A DNA stretch of 64,000 nucleotides from Psilocybe azurescens (lineage: Eukaryota; Basidiomycota; Agaricomycetes; Agaricales; Agrocybaceae), in contig JAJIRX010000569.1 of NCBI GenBank assembly GCA_023853785.1, positions 186,001 to 250,000 of the forward strand, read 5' to 3'. Below are positions 1 through 11,985 of the stretch, piece after piece. Each line of letters starts with the position of its first letter. The first letter of the stretch is position 1. A program made the position numbers and the translations under genes. The notes beneath the pieces are model-generated. The model was given only the letters and a program-made list of their open reading frames with translations, was not told the DNA's origin and did no database searches.

Positions 1-1087
1 TCCATTTACAACGGACTCTGATATAGGATATAAACCATGGCGCGCTCTTCTCCACCAAATTAAAGCACAAAAACCAGATGTGCTCTTGCTGGTATGCTTC
101 CTATCATTTAAATAACAGCTCGTCTCTTCAATTTCGCAACGCAGATTGGTCCATTCGTTGATGCAGCTCATCCTAAGATCAAAGCAGGAGAATTGGAAGT
201 TTCCCCGACAAATCTGTTCCGTGCTCATTTTGTAGACCCTCTACAGGCATTTCCTAGTGGCTTCCCCCGGAAGCATTGTTCTTTACTGCCCTCCGTACGG
301 GATTTGACCAGCACACACGTGGCGTTCCCTCAACCAGAGCTTGACGAGGACGTCTTCAATTTCAACTCCGTGAGTCTTTCGACACATCCTCAGATAATCA
401 TAGCACTCATTCCATTTTTTCCATTTTTTCATAGCGCATTCATCTCTTACCCAACCCTGCTCGGTTCACTATCAATGACGTTTCGTTTGCGGCCACGAGT
501 GTCGATACATTATTTCACCTTCGGAAAGAGGAGTACTTCAAACGAGGAGTGGAAGTCGAGCCCCTTCCCACGGAGTCTTACGATTTACCTAACGATGCAA
601 TGGCCAACCTTTGTCGGCACCTGCTTCTGCAAAGAAGGTATGTTTTTCTCTCTACATGGCACCGTTGCACCGTTCATGTACTCATTCGGAAACTCCAGTT
701 TCTACCCCATCTTCCCTCCACCGCCAGACCTCTCATCTGAAGTCAATCTGGATATGAGCCATTTCGACGACGCGCGAATGGTGGATGAAGGCGACCTGGA
801 CTACGCGCCTGATGTACTGATTCTCCCCAGTCGGCTGAAGCAATTCTCAAAAGTATGTGCTCCGTGTGCTTTTTTCTGGGAGTCACAAATCTTATCAGTT
901 CCAGGTCATTCATTCTACGAGTACACTGAACCCGTCGTTCCTTAGCAAAGGAACGTACGGGACAATTTCTCTGGGGCCACGGTCTGCTGGCACACCGCTG
1001 GAGCGGTTGAAGGTAGAGGTCGCAAGATTAGAAGTTCCGACACCAGCAAGTACAAGTACAAGTACGGCCACGACGCCAGCAGTATAG
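1..1087 (+). CDS. POL12: DNA polymerase alpha subunit B, C-terminal part (5' end outside window)
   Basis: This is the regulatory B subunit of the DNA polymerase alpha-primase complex, which starts lagging-strand synthesis in the nucleus. The reading frame enters at base 1 with PFTTDSDIGYKPW, followed by ALLHQIKAQKPDVLLL. An intron at about 91-147 joins this to IGPFVDAAHPKIKAGELE, the GPF-D signature of the inactive calcineurin-like phosphoesterase fold of this family. Further blocks are CPSVRDLTSTHVAFPQPEL, RFTINDVSFAATSVD, ILPSRLKQFSK and the end block NPSFLSKGTYGTISL. Introns lie near 369-434, 639-699 and 854-903. The tail is Thr/Ser-rich. Two compensating frame shifts near 250 and 290 are needed to read QAFLV-SPGSIVLYCPSVRDL and look like sequence errors. 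The gene is convergent with the minus-strand GTPase gene 71 bases away. Identity is certain to family level; the N-terminus is not visible. Confidence 0.9.
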
Positions 1088-1158
1088 TATCATGTATCCT
1101 TGACCATCCATTGTATATTTGTTATAGTCCGATTTTTATTTATCAGGCATTTGTCCCG

Positions 1159-2720
1159 TTATCCTGCAAGTACATGCTCCAAACTCTTCCTTACAGAATC
1201 ATCTAAACCTTTGCCTATGAGAACAATCTTGCCTGTATCGGGAACGCCCATACTATCCGTAGCTGGAAGCTCCGAAATTTCATACATGCTCCGCACGCCC
1301 TGGAGAACATGATGCACACCCCTTTCCGAGGTGAATGCGCCTTTGCAACGCAATATTTTGAGGTCGGATGAGGCGCCTTCAATTTTATTTTCCCACAGAG
1401 CTATACGAATCCATACGTCAAGTTTTTCAAGCTGTGAGTTATTCAGGATACCGCATGTCACTTGGAGGCTGGAGATGCCTCTGAGCTCGTAATGATTCGG
1501 CGGTAGGTCATGAGAGTGATCGCAGTCTTCTGAGTGAACGTGGGAGTCTTCTTCAGCGACTTCAGGAGGTGGTAGCCTGAAAGCTGAGATGCCGATGATG
1601 TGCTTCAAGTCGATTTCGCCTTTCACGGTTTTGTATATTGGGGCGGCCGGGTTGATCTGCTTTATCGTCTTTTCTATTTCGGTGAGCAGTGTTGGGTCCA
1701 CAAGGTCTGATTTATTGAGCAGTATGACGTCTGAACCAGCGATTTGCCTGTGGGCGAATTAAGTCCTTTACTATGCATGGACTTGCATGTTGATACACAC
1801 GTACCGTACGCTCTCGCCAATATTCAGATCATCTGTGGCATGATCTTCTTCCATTTGCTATAGTGATTTTACATTAGCATGACCAGGGATTTTCCAAATT
1901 TGAGGCCGACCTTTAGTCCAAAAACCGCGTCGACTACACAGACAACGCCATCCAGGACGATATCTGCGAGGCCATTGGCATACTCTTCGTTAAGCCAGAA
2001 CATCGAGGCAATGGGACCTATACAACAATTTAGAGGGTGATAATCTCAATTTCAACCAAACTGACCTGGGTCCGCCAGGCCTGTAGTTTCCAACAAGATA
2101 TAGTCGAATGCGCCCTTCTTCTGCATCAACTTTTCAATAGCTGCGACCCCAGTGTCTTTGATACTACAGCATAAACACCCATTGGCCAACTCGAGAAATT
2201 CTTCTGTCTGCTCCCCAGTTGGGTCATCGGCAGAGGACACGTTGATGGTTTTTGCTAATCGAAGGGTAATCGTTACCAATTGTGCCAGTAGTGGAGAGAC
2301 CCCAGTGGGACGGACCTTCGATATCCTGAACAATACAAAATGAGTAAACAATTTTACCAGTACAGAAAGAGGCTCACAGCAGTGTCTCCAAACTCGTTCA
2401 TGATAACTGCGATGCGATAGCCATGTTTTTCTGTTAGAATCCGCCTTCAGAATGGTCAAGCCATTACGTCATAACAAAAGGGACGCAGGACGTACTTGAG
2501 CAGCGTCGATTTGCCAGCGCCTAGGAAGCCGCATATTATGGTCAGAGGTACGCGCACTGCTTGAGATGGTGGCGCCAGTTGACTCGATCGAATTTCTGGA
2601 ATAACGGATACGGCCTCGATGAGGGAGCTGGAAGGTCGTCAATACTTGGTTGTTTAATTTTGGAACAGGAAAAGGGAACAAAACTGACGGTGGCTCATCA
2701 TCAGAATCGCTGAATGACAT
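1159..2720 (-). CDS. ZNG1: CobW/COG0523 GTPase, zinc chaperone of the ZNG1 (CBWD) type
   Basis: This is a G3E-family GTPase that in eukaryotes delivers zinc to methionine aminopeptidase. The Walker A loop GFLGAGKST follows the N-terminal acidic stretch SDSDDEPP. An intron right after LLK joins to [21 protein letters not shown]. The next exons carry ANGCLCCS, the CXCC metal-binding motif that defines the family, then [10 protein letters not shown], a Walker B region with VCVVDA, and the guanine-specificity motif LLNKSDLV. The C-terminal CobW domain follows a His-rich loop ([11 protein letters not shown]) that could bind metal. The protein ends in EHVLAG. ATG at 2720 starts [17 protein letters not shown]. 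It is divergently arranged with the phosphatase-like gene, sharing about 270 bases of promoter. The family call is firm; the zinc-transfer role is taken from family knowledge. Confidence 0.9.
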
Positions 2721-2986
2721 TTGAGATAGAATCTGGATAAATTTGTTTTCGAGTCCAGAAGGTGGCTTGGAAATGAACGAGGACTAATGAGAGTTGTAAG
2801 TAGTACTTTGACAAAGGGAGCCGGATCACTTGGCGGGCGCGTGATCTATAATGAATCCAGGCCTCTTGTAATTTAAGTCATCGTTTATGAGCTCCCTTTG
2901 GTCAGTCCTACTTCGCCCCTTCTCCCATTTATACTGTATTGCCATATCTCAACTTTATCGTTTCTGAATCTCTTTTCTCCACACCA

Positions 2987-4021
2987 ATGGCCTCCACCAT
3001 GACTGAAGAACAGCTCAGGACCGTCATCCAAGGTCCGATCGACGTAGAATGGCGGTGCGTTGCCTATATTATCCTGCTCAAATCGCGTCCTGATCGTCGC
3101 GCCTCTCGGATTCTAGGTATGAGATGCGAAGGGAATGCCAGGAGATATTACCTGGTCTCCTTTTGGGTCCATTCGTTGCTTCAAAATCTCTGGACACCCT
3201 CCTCAATCTGCATGTAACACATATGTGCGCCCATCATCATGTGGCTGTCCTCGCCACTCCAAACTGACGCGCCGTGCGCAGTGTCTGCATCCGTGACGCT
3301 AAAGAGGCGTTTTCTGTCCGACCACGCTTTCCCGAGAATTTCAAGTACATGACGCTGGATGTGCAAGATAACGAAGAGCAGAATCTGATACGACTCTTCC
3401 CAGCGTATGTCCTATTCTCTTCTGATTTTCACCGACCGTGGCTGAACTGCGATCTTTTCACAGAGCCAGAGCTTTCATTGATCAGGCTATCGCAGAGGGA
3501 GGACGCGTCCTCGTCCATTGCAACGGTGCGCAATTTTTACAAAATTCACAAAGAAAACGGCTTTGTAATATTTCCTTTTGCTGTGCAGGAGGTATCTCTT
3601 TATCTCCTGCATTTGTCGTGATGTTCGTAATGCAACACTATCAACTCTCGTGGGAGGATGCTCTGCACCTGGTTCAAAATCGTCGATACTGTATATCGCC
3701 GAATGGCGGCTTTCTGACCCAGATCAAGGTGTGCGCGATGTCATATAGTATCAAATTCGCGTTGACAGAACTATGATTGTGTAGGAATATGAGGCCATAT
3801 ATAAAGCAAGTGTCGCCCATGCTGCATTCCCACCGGCTCAGAGAACAGTATCCCGCCGCAAGCGCGAAGACGAGGACGACGAGGACGATGAACGGTTCGG
3901 TTCTCCCTCCTTGCATCTTACAACTACCCCGCTAACCGTTTTTTTTGATGCTAGGGTGGACGATCGGAAGCGACCCCTCATGCAAACTGACTCACTAGAC
4001 GAGAACGCAATGCAAACATGA
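2987..4021 (+). CDS. STYX-like (pseudo)phosphatase of the dual-specificity fold
   Basis: This is a dual-specificity-phosphatase fold with six exons. It starts with ATG at 2987 (MASTMTEEQLRTVIQGPID). The fold is seen in EILPGLLLGPFVASK, THIVCIRDAKEAF, FKYMTLDVQDNEEQNLI and the general-acid-like loop with Asp. The P-loop reads VLVHCNGGISLSPAF, so the Cys of the HCx5R signature is present but the catalytic Arg is Leu. Downstream, WEDALHLVQNRRYCISPNGGFLTQI is the typical end of STYX relatives. The C-terminus is basic then acidic (RRKREDEDDEDDE). Because the Arg that binds phosphate is missing, it probably binds rather than hydrolyses phospho-proteins. In other eukaryotes STYX acts as a substrate trap. 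The fold is clear; the lack of activity is inferred. Confidence 0.82.
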
Positions 4022-4182
4022 TTGATACCCAATCGTCTAGCTGTTCTCGTCTGGTACGCTCTTTTCCTTCCTTCTTTCGGTCGTTATCTGTAACTAGTCC
4101 GTCGCAATTGAACCATACCCTCTATATCATGCATTGCATTTGCATTGGACCATTGCCCACAACTCGTAAATATGCTCTAATA

Positions 4183-5618
4183 TTACAATGATTTTATTTT
4201 GGCCTTTTCCTTTTCCTGGATGACGCGTTTTGCGTGGACATCTGCAAGATAATCAGCCTTATTTGAAGAGGAACAGAAGAGAAAATGGACAGACCTTTAC
4301 GCTTAACAAAGGCTTCCACGGATATTCCAGCAAATACAACAGCAGCGCCCAACCATTGGCCCAATGTGAGCGTGTGATTGTAAACAATCACGGATAATAG
4401 CATGGTGAATAATTTACGAGTTAAAGTTATCGTACTGTAGGGAAAAAAGGATAAGCAATTGCAAGATCTAAACCAAGTGTAATAAACACATACACCAGTG
4501 TTAATGACCCAAAATGCTGGAGTGTTTCGAAGATAAATAGTTGTCCCAGTGCCCCGGTGAGCGCGAATTGAGCTAGAGGCATAATGATAGACGGATGCTC
4601 TGAAATAAAAGTAAGAGCGCCTATGAGTTCCGATTGTCCGTCATCTGATGGATGGATGACCGGGATATAAGGAAGAGGGAGGACCGAAAGAATAGATGTT
4701 AAGATCGTGCAAAAGATATTGATCCAGAACATCATTTGCTGCCCGGTGACTTTATGTCTGGTGAATATCTCATCTTGGGTAGAGTTGGTGGCTCCGTCCA
4801 AGGCAAGATTAATGAGCAGGTATGAAATGCCGATCAAGTTGGCGTAAGGTGTTTGGGCCTGGCCGTTTCCGTTTCCGTGCGATTTGGTCTTTTTCTTGTC
4901 GTTGCCCATACCCATGAAGATGGTGATGCCTGTGGTGACCATGAGCACGACGAGGTATTTATGGGGAGCGAATTTGCGGCGGTAGAGGAGGACGTTCATG
5001 ATCATGACGGGCACGAGTTTGCAGGATTTTCCGAGCACCATCGCGGGGTATGAAATGTAGGAGAGCGCGGCGAATCCGAAAGGTGCTGCAGAAGTGATGA
5101 AAACTGAACATTGAAGGTATCGAAGCAAAAGTGCTTTGCGAGAAAAACGCGTTGAAGATTTGTCTTGGTGCTTCCCGTTCTGAGTGTGGGCTTTGCCGTT
5201 GGAGGCTGCGGGTTCGGCGTGTTCGAGACCAAGGCTCTGGGAAAGCGTGTCGTTCGATCTCCTTCGCAGAAGAATGTATATCAGAGCGGATATCGAGCTC
5301 AGCGCACTCTGACATGTTCCCATGAAGAGAGCCGACTTGAACTTGTGGGATGATTTACCATCTATGTGTGCAAAGGGCACGGAGACTAGATATCATTGAG
5401 CACATATCCAGCGAGTTGTAGAGTACAAAGACATACGCCGTTCCTGAGCAATAGCCCATAACTATAGTGATAGATTAGCGGAGCAGGTCTTTCGCATATG
5501 AAGCTGTGTTACTTGCCAGAAACATGGAATATACACCGGCGACACATAATATGAGCCTGCAAACAGAGTTAGATCCGGAAAGCATTTAAAGACGGGCAAC
5601 ATACCGTACGAAAGACAT
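4183..5618 (-). CDS. HUT1: UDP-galactose transporter HUT1 homologue (UAA family)
   Basis: This is a multi-spanning nucleotide-sugar transporter of the UAA/SLC35B family, expected in the ER membrane. The first exon is only MSFVR (ATG at 5618). It is followed by [15 protein letters not shown] and by small exons before [18 protein letters not shown]. Hydrophobic helices follow, with the family blocks [45 protein letters not shown] and [17 protein letters not shown]. The last intron is spliced so that LTLV joins [16 protein letters not shown]. Reading straight through that intron instead gives a false ending. The final exon encodes a Lys-rich cytosolic tail (KEKAKIKSL) that could act in ER retention. 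It is convergent with the phosphatase-like gene and divergent from the kinase. Confidence is high for the family. Confidence 0.9.
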
Positions 5619-6155
5619 TGGAACAATGAGAAACGGATAGAGTAAAAGAAAGAGTACTTATAACAACAACTGCCAGCAGTGATCCCGTTGGTCGGTTAAA
5701 CTGATCGGGACACTTAACTGACGTGTAAGTTGTGGCGGTGTTAATAAAAGTATGTTATGATCACGTGGTACCTAATGCCATCATTTCCGATGTCCATTTC
5801 CATTTCGCCATGAACGGATCCGGCCGAATAAAGTGAATCGTTTCTTGCTTCGTTACCACTACTACTGCTAGCTCGCCCAATTTATTTCAAATCTCATTGC
5901 TGCTCATTGATGTACACTGGTGAAATATATACTTTCTCTCCAGCCGACTCCTTTGATACCTATCTGTCTTCCAATGCATCTTGGAACGAACAACCCTCTG
6001 CCATTCACGGTGGTATTCCCCACGGCCTATCATAGAGGCTCTGCATGAGGAGGAGGAACACGAATACATCCCACTCGAAAGGTCACATAGGAAAGCTGTT
6101 CTCGATGACGAGCAGAAGGCCTCAGCTTCTCTTCTGACTCAGAATAGCGCCAACG
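5619..6155. promoter_or_regulatory. Divergent intergenic region HUT1 / kinase
   Basis: This 537-base spacer separates two divergent genes. Its right half holds an open frame (from about 5981) rich in Glu. It overlaps the start of the kinase in another frame and probably lies in the kinase 5' leader as an upstream frame. No clear TATA box or RNA gene was seen. Confidence 0.4.
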
Positions 6156-8321
6156 ATGCAGGTCCATCCATCACCAAATCAACCCCACACTATGCCCACT
6201 TCTTCTCTTTCAGCATCACCAGCTGCTATGTTTCTCTCATCATTCCACAGTCCAGTGGCGAACATTCCGAAACCAGACGATGAAGGTCAGGTCGTCTCAG
6301 GCTATACTCTAGGCAGCATTATAGGCTACGGAAGCTCCTCCATTATCAGACGGGCCTCCTCTTCCTCGGGCGCCATAGCAGCTGTCAAAATCATTCGTCG
6401 ATCCGACCTTGTCAAAGCGGGCAATGCACCGCAGGCAAGGAAAAGACTACAACATGAAGCCACGGTTTGGACTTCTCTCAGTCACGAGCACGTCCTTCCC
6501 CTCTTTTCCACAGTCCACTCCACATATGCAGACTATTTTTCACTCTATACTGTCCTGCCGGATCTCTATTTGATATCCTCAAGCGTGACGGAAATCCGGC
6601 ATTGCCCCAAGACGATACCGGCATGATGCTTAGACAGGTCGTGAGAGGACTTCGCTATCTTCATGAAGTGGCTAGGTATGTTCATCGAGATCTGAAGCTC
6701 GAGAATGTGCTAGTGGATGAAATGGGTGTCTGCAAAATCGGTGATTTTGGCATGAGCAGGAGAATAGGCTCTTTGGACGAAGAAGATGATCAAGCGCAAG
6801 AGCAAGAGCAAGTAGAGTCCGATCATCCGTTCGCCGAGAATAGTGGTTTACATCGGGCAGTTTCTTTGGCCGGACCTACAACCAGAAGACATACAAATGT
6901 TTTCCCGACGGACCACCATCTTAATCGCCATAATACCACTCGTCATCGAAACTCTACTTCCACCAGCGAACCTGTCCACCCGTTCCAACCAGGATCCCTT
7001 CCTTATGCTGCTCCCGAGCTTCTCTTAACACAGACGTCCGATGCAATGCGACCTCATCCCAGTCAAGACATTTGGGCGTTGGGTGTTATGCTCTACACAT
7101 TGTTGACTGGTTCATTGCCGTTTTCTGATTCCTTTGAACCTAGGTTACAGATGAAAATTCTACACGGTGAGTATATGTCACTTTTATCCCTCATTGACTG
7201 ATTACTCATTACCTTGCTTACAGGTACGTATAAAGTACCTCCGGGCATTGGACGAGGGGCCGAAAGAATTCTGCAAGGTTGTCTAGATCGTTCCGTGGCG
7301 AGCAGATGGACGATTGCCATGGTGGACGATGTTGCCTGGGGTGTTGGCTGGGGATCTGAAGGTGATGATGTTACACCGCTAGATACTCCCGACGAGATTA
7401 TTCCATCCTTCCATTCCTCAAAATCTCAGTCGCGTTCTCGTTCACGGCCAGGAAACATCATAGTTCCTGAGCCACACGACTGGAGTCGTGACGAGTCCTC
7501 ATCACGGCCCTCATTAACCACTGCATCACGGCGATCCGCTTCTCGGGTCAAAAGGTCATTATCGCGGGCGCCCGTCTTGACCGATAAGTCATTATCCGCG
7601 AGAAGCGTTAGCCGGAGCGCCTCAAGACACCCTCAAGATTCAACCGGCTCTTATCTGCCTGACATCATTACCAGCTCTTCATCAACATCATCAGATCCCT
7701 ATTCTGCATTCCTCGACGATTCTGCCCTTGATGTCTCACCACCTTCTTCATCTCCCATGCGACGGGGGCGCAGGCAGAACAAATATGACTATCTGAACTC
7801 CCGTTCTCCAAGCCCGAGTGTGGTTCCTACCACACCGCCGGATGGCGCATTAGTTATTTCTCCTGACGGTCTGGAACAACCTGACGAGCTAAATCTTGAT
7901 CCGGAGTCATCCAGGGGCAGACTAAGTCTGCGACTGGAAAAGGAGACACATGATACTGGAAAGCAAAGACGCGCAGACTTCGAGGAGGAAATCGAGGATT
8001 GGTCTTCTCAGGACATGGAGCGTGATTTCGAGCCGGCGTTGTCTTCGAACAGATCGGCACCTCGACGCGGACTCCTCCTTCGTGGAGATGGGAATGCCAA
8101 TGATGATCTTGTTGGCTTGCATGATATAAAATGACATGTTGGAGTCTGGCAGGCGGCAACGACCCAGTAGCTCTCCACCTATCGTCCCACGTCTGCAGTC
8201 TGTGGAAAATTCTGCGCATAAAACCGCTTTGGAGCCTTTCTTGAAATCCTCAGCGGCACCGTCGCCCACCAACATGGTTTTTCGAAGTAGGAGCATGGAG
8301 AATGGTCGTAGGCAAGTTTAA
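6156..8321 (+). CDS. Ser/Thr protein kinase with long Ser/Arg-rich tail (frame broken by two single-base shifts)
   Basis: This is a eukaryotic protein kinase starting MQVHPSPNQPHTMPTSS. The kinase domain covers roughly residues 45-365. It has a glycine loop variant GYGSSSIIRRA, the ATP lysine in AAVKIIRRSD, the catalytic loop VHRDLKLENVLVD, GDFGMSR and an APE region GSLPYAAPELLL. A roughly 75-residue insert rich in Glu, Gln and His sits between DFG and APE. An intron at about 7168-7224 splits the C-lobe. The tail is rich in Ser/Arg/Pro with no fold recognised. Frame 1 ends in a T run at 6536-6540 and must shift by one base to reach FTLYCPAGSLFDILKRDG. A second shift in the A run at about 8128-8131 is needed to read through to FLKSSAAPSP and the stop at 8321. 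Both are probably sequence errors. The pathway and substrate cannot be told from sequence. Confidence 0.85.
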
Positions 8322-8629
8322 ATACCATCTCCTTTTGATTTGTTGCACCTTGTCTGGCCGTCTTTTAGTAACTCTTAATCATTTATTCCTTACTTTTTGG
8401 GCTGCATTTTTGGCTCTTCACCCCTTACTCATTGTACATAATCTCATGGCCCATCTTGCAACACATCGCCTTTCCTTTGCACACAAGATACTCACGTGTC
8501 TATTATTATTACTTGTTCATATCCATTCTGTATGATTAACGCTTTGTTCTATTCACCGCCAGCATCCTTGTATTGTCGATATACACTGTACATGCTCCAG
8601 ATATTATAAGATACGTTGAGTGAAAATGT

Positions 8630-10194
8630 TTAAACTGAAACTGGATCTCCAACTGTTGTCGCCGACAGATCCGCAGGCTCTTGGGTGGTCTGCTGTTCTC
8701 TAATTCTATCGGCCCTGCGTTGGGCAGATTTTGATTGCAATGCGTCGAGTTCGGCTTGTAGCTTTGTCTGATAGAATGTCAAAGTGTCAAATTCAAGATA
8801 TAGGCAACGCAAGAGACCAACCGTCTTTTCCTCTATGTCGGACAGAGAAAAAATTGAATAGGGACTGGGTTTAGGTTCTGTTGCTCTCGTTTTTCCTGTA
8901 GAAGTGTAGATATTAGCCGATATAACTTTGAGAAAGTTACGGGAGCATACCAAATGCCGCTTGATTGAACACATCGTTCATCCAGTCATGGTTGCGCTTA
9001 TAACGGGCTAAAGCTAGCGTACGCGTCGGATATTGATCCATTTCGTCTGTGTTCTCAGATCAGTTTAGATTTATAGAAGAAGTTAGAAGCATTAGACTTA
9101 CCCCGGAGTCTTCATCTTCGACTACACGCTGCGGTGGGGGACGCTGATGACGTGATTATGAAGACAGAGTAAAAGGCAACGCCAGTGGCATGGAAAAGCA
9201 ATAGAAAACTCACCGCAGCTGCGGGGTCGTTTCTTTGCCCTGCCCGTTCGCGTTCGCGTTCCCGCTCCCTTCTGCGTTCTAGAGATTCCATGGTGCTGTT
9301 TTGTTGGGCAAGCATGGCTTGTTGTTGGCTATAGTTCATGCCTAGTCCTATTGTAGCAGGCGGCATGGCGCCTTGCCCGGGATTCCCGTGCATTTGGCCT
9401 CCTCCTCCGGGATACACTTTGTGTCCTGCCTTCTCACCCAAAACGTATACTGAAGCTTCGTTGACTGGCAGGAGAGGATAGGCACGGATAGGTTGGCTCA
9501 TAAGCGCAGGGGGATTTCTGCGGATAACGGCGGAAAAAAAGGTGAGCGGAAGAGATAAAAGAGGACTCTATATCATGAATGGCATGTGAGTTTAGACAGC
9601 GTCGAACTCACGTGTCGCTGGGCCTCGTGTATAGTGCACTAGAACAAGCTGATGGCCTCCACCTTTGAGAAGACGGTAGCGTCGTCGGACCACGCGATGC
9701 GTTTGTGTCCTGCGAATTGGGTATAAAGCCGTATTTGATCTCGTGAACTTCAATTTCCTAATGATGACACACGCAAGTCAGAAATGGAAGCGGATAGAAA
9801 GCGAAAGGGCAAGGCGGAGTGGAGAAGAAAACGGGTTCCTCACACGTTGTCCAGTGGGTAGGGTATATTTAACTTCGGATTCTTGGTAGCGGATGCCGTC
9901 GTTCGGGAAGGGGGAATTGGACGGAAGGAAAAGGAGTAAGATTGTGCCATCTGGATATGTCGAGGAGTAAAGTTCAGCTTGTCAAGTTCAATTAGCAATT
10001 AGACGGGAAGCTGAAAGCTGACCTGCTGGTTTGTCTATGTAATTCCAAGTGAAGGGCACACTTGTTGCCATCCCCGCTCCCCGAATGAGCAGATTGATAG
10101 CATTTTCATACGTTAATTCCCTTTGTGTGGGTATGTTTTCAGGGTAACGGAGACAGAGTCCGTCTTGCTGGGCTTGTTGAAATTGACTCGACAT
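8630..10194 (-). CDS. ssr4: SWI/SNF and RSC chromatin-remodelling subunit Ssr4-like
   Basis: This resembles fungal Ssr4, a subunit of the SWI/SNF and RSC nucleosome remodellers. The N-terminal domain begins MSSQFQQAQQDGLCLRYPEN and continues ENAINLLIRGAGMATSVPF, TWNYIDKPADGTILLLFLPS and NDGIRYQESEVKYTLPTGQ over several small exons. The middle is Gly/Gln/Pro-rich with a charged ERRRERERERERAG stretch. The C-terminal part, with RTLALARYKRNHDWMNDVF and then KPSPYSIFSLSDIEEKTV, ends in a predicted coiled coil (LQAELDALQSKSAQRRADR). At least seven introns are present. The identification rests on the order and wording of the N-terminal blocks. A generic chromatin-associated role is the safe reading if Ssr4 is wrong. 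Confidence 0.75.
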
Positions 10195-10598
10195 GTTTCT
10201 AGGTAGGCGCCGGTCAAATCAACAACCGAGAACGGCTCAAATGTTTGGCTCCTGCAGCACAAATGATAAAAACAAATTCACTGCTTTTTCGTCTCTAATC
10301 TGGCTCTGTTTCTACTGCTATGGCGTCTAATAGCCACAACAACGCGAATATCGATCAAACTATGCAGGCGATTGTCCGTGGCGAGCTCGATGTTAAACCT
10401 ATTTTTCGGCGGTTATTTGGTTCCAGCTACCATTTCTAACAGCATTAATCATCGGACCGTCTCTCTCACTGAATCATCTGGAAGACGCAGCACTTCAATG
10501 CAAGTCTCCACTCCTTTTATCTATACGCTCTCGTGAGGCTCTTTTCTTTTCTCTCTCGTTGCATACTTATATCTAAATCTTCATTCTACTAGGTATTC
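10195..10598. promoter_or_regulatory. Divergent spacer Ssr4 / F-box gene with a small upstream ORF
   Basis: The spacer holds a 39-codon frame at 10320-10439 on the plus strand (MASNSHNNANIDQTMQAIVR, stop after SSYHF). Its phrase MQAIV resembles the MQAIA at the proposed F-box start 160 bases downstream. It may be a leader ORF or an alternative first exon. Pyrimidine-rich tracts near 10500-10595 fit a 5' leader or a 3' splice site. Confidence 0.35.
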
Positions 10599-11711
10599 AT
10601 GCAAGCTATTGCCAACGAAACTATCCCCCGCACATCAGTAGCCAGTGAAATCCCACTGGACGTGCTGGAAGTTATATTCAAGAGCCTCACATCATATGAC
10701 CTAGCCATATGCTGCCGAGTCAACAAAGCTGTCCATGCTCTTGCTCTTGAGGCTCTCTACAGAGACCTCTATCCTAACAGGCGAAATGTCATGCGCCTGT
10801 GCCTCAAGCTCTGCAATGAACCCGACCTTGCCTATCGCGTCCGATCTTTCACACTCAACGATAATACAGTCGACATGTTTCTTGGAATCATTTCAGACGT
10901 ACTACTTAAGCTTCCCCGACTTCACACGCTTTTCTTATTCATTGGATCTATGAGCTCTTGGATTCTTCCTCGGGGAGACGCATGCCCATTCTTACTTCAG
11001 GCATTCTCGTCCAGTTTCTTTTTCGACGACACTCTGGTCGTATTCTTGCAGTCCCAACGCGACTTGAGGCATCTGGGAGTTACTGTGCCCCAGCCCTTTC
11101 GGATCTACCGTACAATTCGACCGTCTATGTTTCCCAATCTCGTCTCTATATCTGCCCCCATGGTTATTGTAGACGCCATCGTACCTGGTCGGCCCGTCCG
11201 AAATATTACATCTTACCATGTCTATGATGAATCCCTTTCGATTTCTTGCTTTTCTCAGTCAACGTCGTCCACCGGAATACAGCGATTAATGCTCAACTTT
11301 ACTTACCTGCAGGGCCGTGGCGCGCGACCAACTCGCGCAGTTGACTCCCAACTTGGTCACCTTCACTATAGACGCGGATGGGGTGAAACCTGACGACCAT
11401 GAGGTATGTCCGGATTTAATTTCAAAAGTGACACGTAGCTGATTCGACTTCCAACTCAGATGGTAGACGAATTAACTGAATGGATAGAAGAATACCTGTC
11501 TTATGCAAAAGACTTAGAATGTTTGATCATTCGCTTTTATCCCGCCCTATCGAATACCCCCTGTCAAGAACTCGACTTTTCTGATATGATCACCAGTGTC
11601 TTCGCTGCATCAGTGAAGCTGAAGCACGTTATCGTAGCATTCTATGGCTTCAAGACAAAATACGTCTGTAAACAATTACCGGGGCAAGATTGGTATATTG
11701 TCAACGATTAA
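10599..11711 (+). CDS. F-box-like protein
   Basis: The N-terminus contains an F-box-like helix bundle, EIPLDVLEVIFKSLTSYDLAI followed by CCRVNKAVHALALEALYRDL, as in the many F-box adaptors that basidiomycetes use to bring substrates to SCF ubiquitin ligases. The rest has leucine-rich, weakly repeated segments (LPRLHTLFLFI, DLRHLGVTV) typical of the variable target-binding part. I place an intron at about 11258-11312 so that CFSQ joins AVARDQLAQLTPNLVTFTID. A second at about 11404-11459 joins PDDHE to MVDELTEWIEEYLS. The protein would be about 330 residues. The start may lie upstream if the small exon at 10320 is used. No target can be inferred. Confidence 0.7.
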
Positions 11712-11985
11712 TCAAGATTTATTTTCGGGAACACTGCACGAACATAACACACATCATAATACGTCAGTCTGGAAAAGGGTAGATCTAAACAAATATGTAT
11801 TTATATTTTAACTCAAGTGTAACGTCATGGATAGGCCTCGAAATACTTGTGCTCTTGAATTATGAGTCGTTTGAATGGTGAAAATCATTAGGAAAGTCAG
11901 ATTGAAGACAAACCGTGGCTAATCGACTAGTACCTAAAATGAACTGTGATATTTGCAGAAGTCGAGGAATTCATGGTATGATGTA

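Noticed and set aside
193..945. One uninterrupted 250-residue protein at the left end
   Set aside because: It reads through introns at about 369-434 and 639-699; the spliced product matches DNA polymerase alpha subunit B.
4427..4495. HUT1 ending after [11 protein letters not shown]
   Set aside because: Those residues come from reading into an intron that starts GTATGT; splicing to [13 protein letters not shown] restores the conserved last helices.
6530..6545. A 19- to 48-base intron or programmed frameshift in the kinase
   Set aside because: No donor/acceptor pair keeps phase without losing conserved residues, and the break lies in a T run like many other breaks here.
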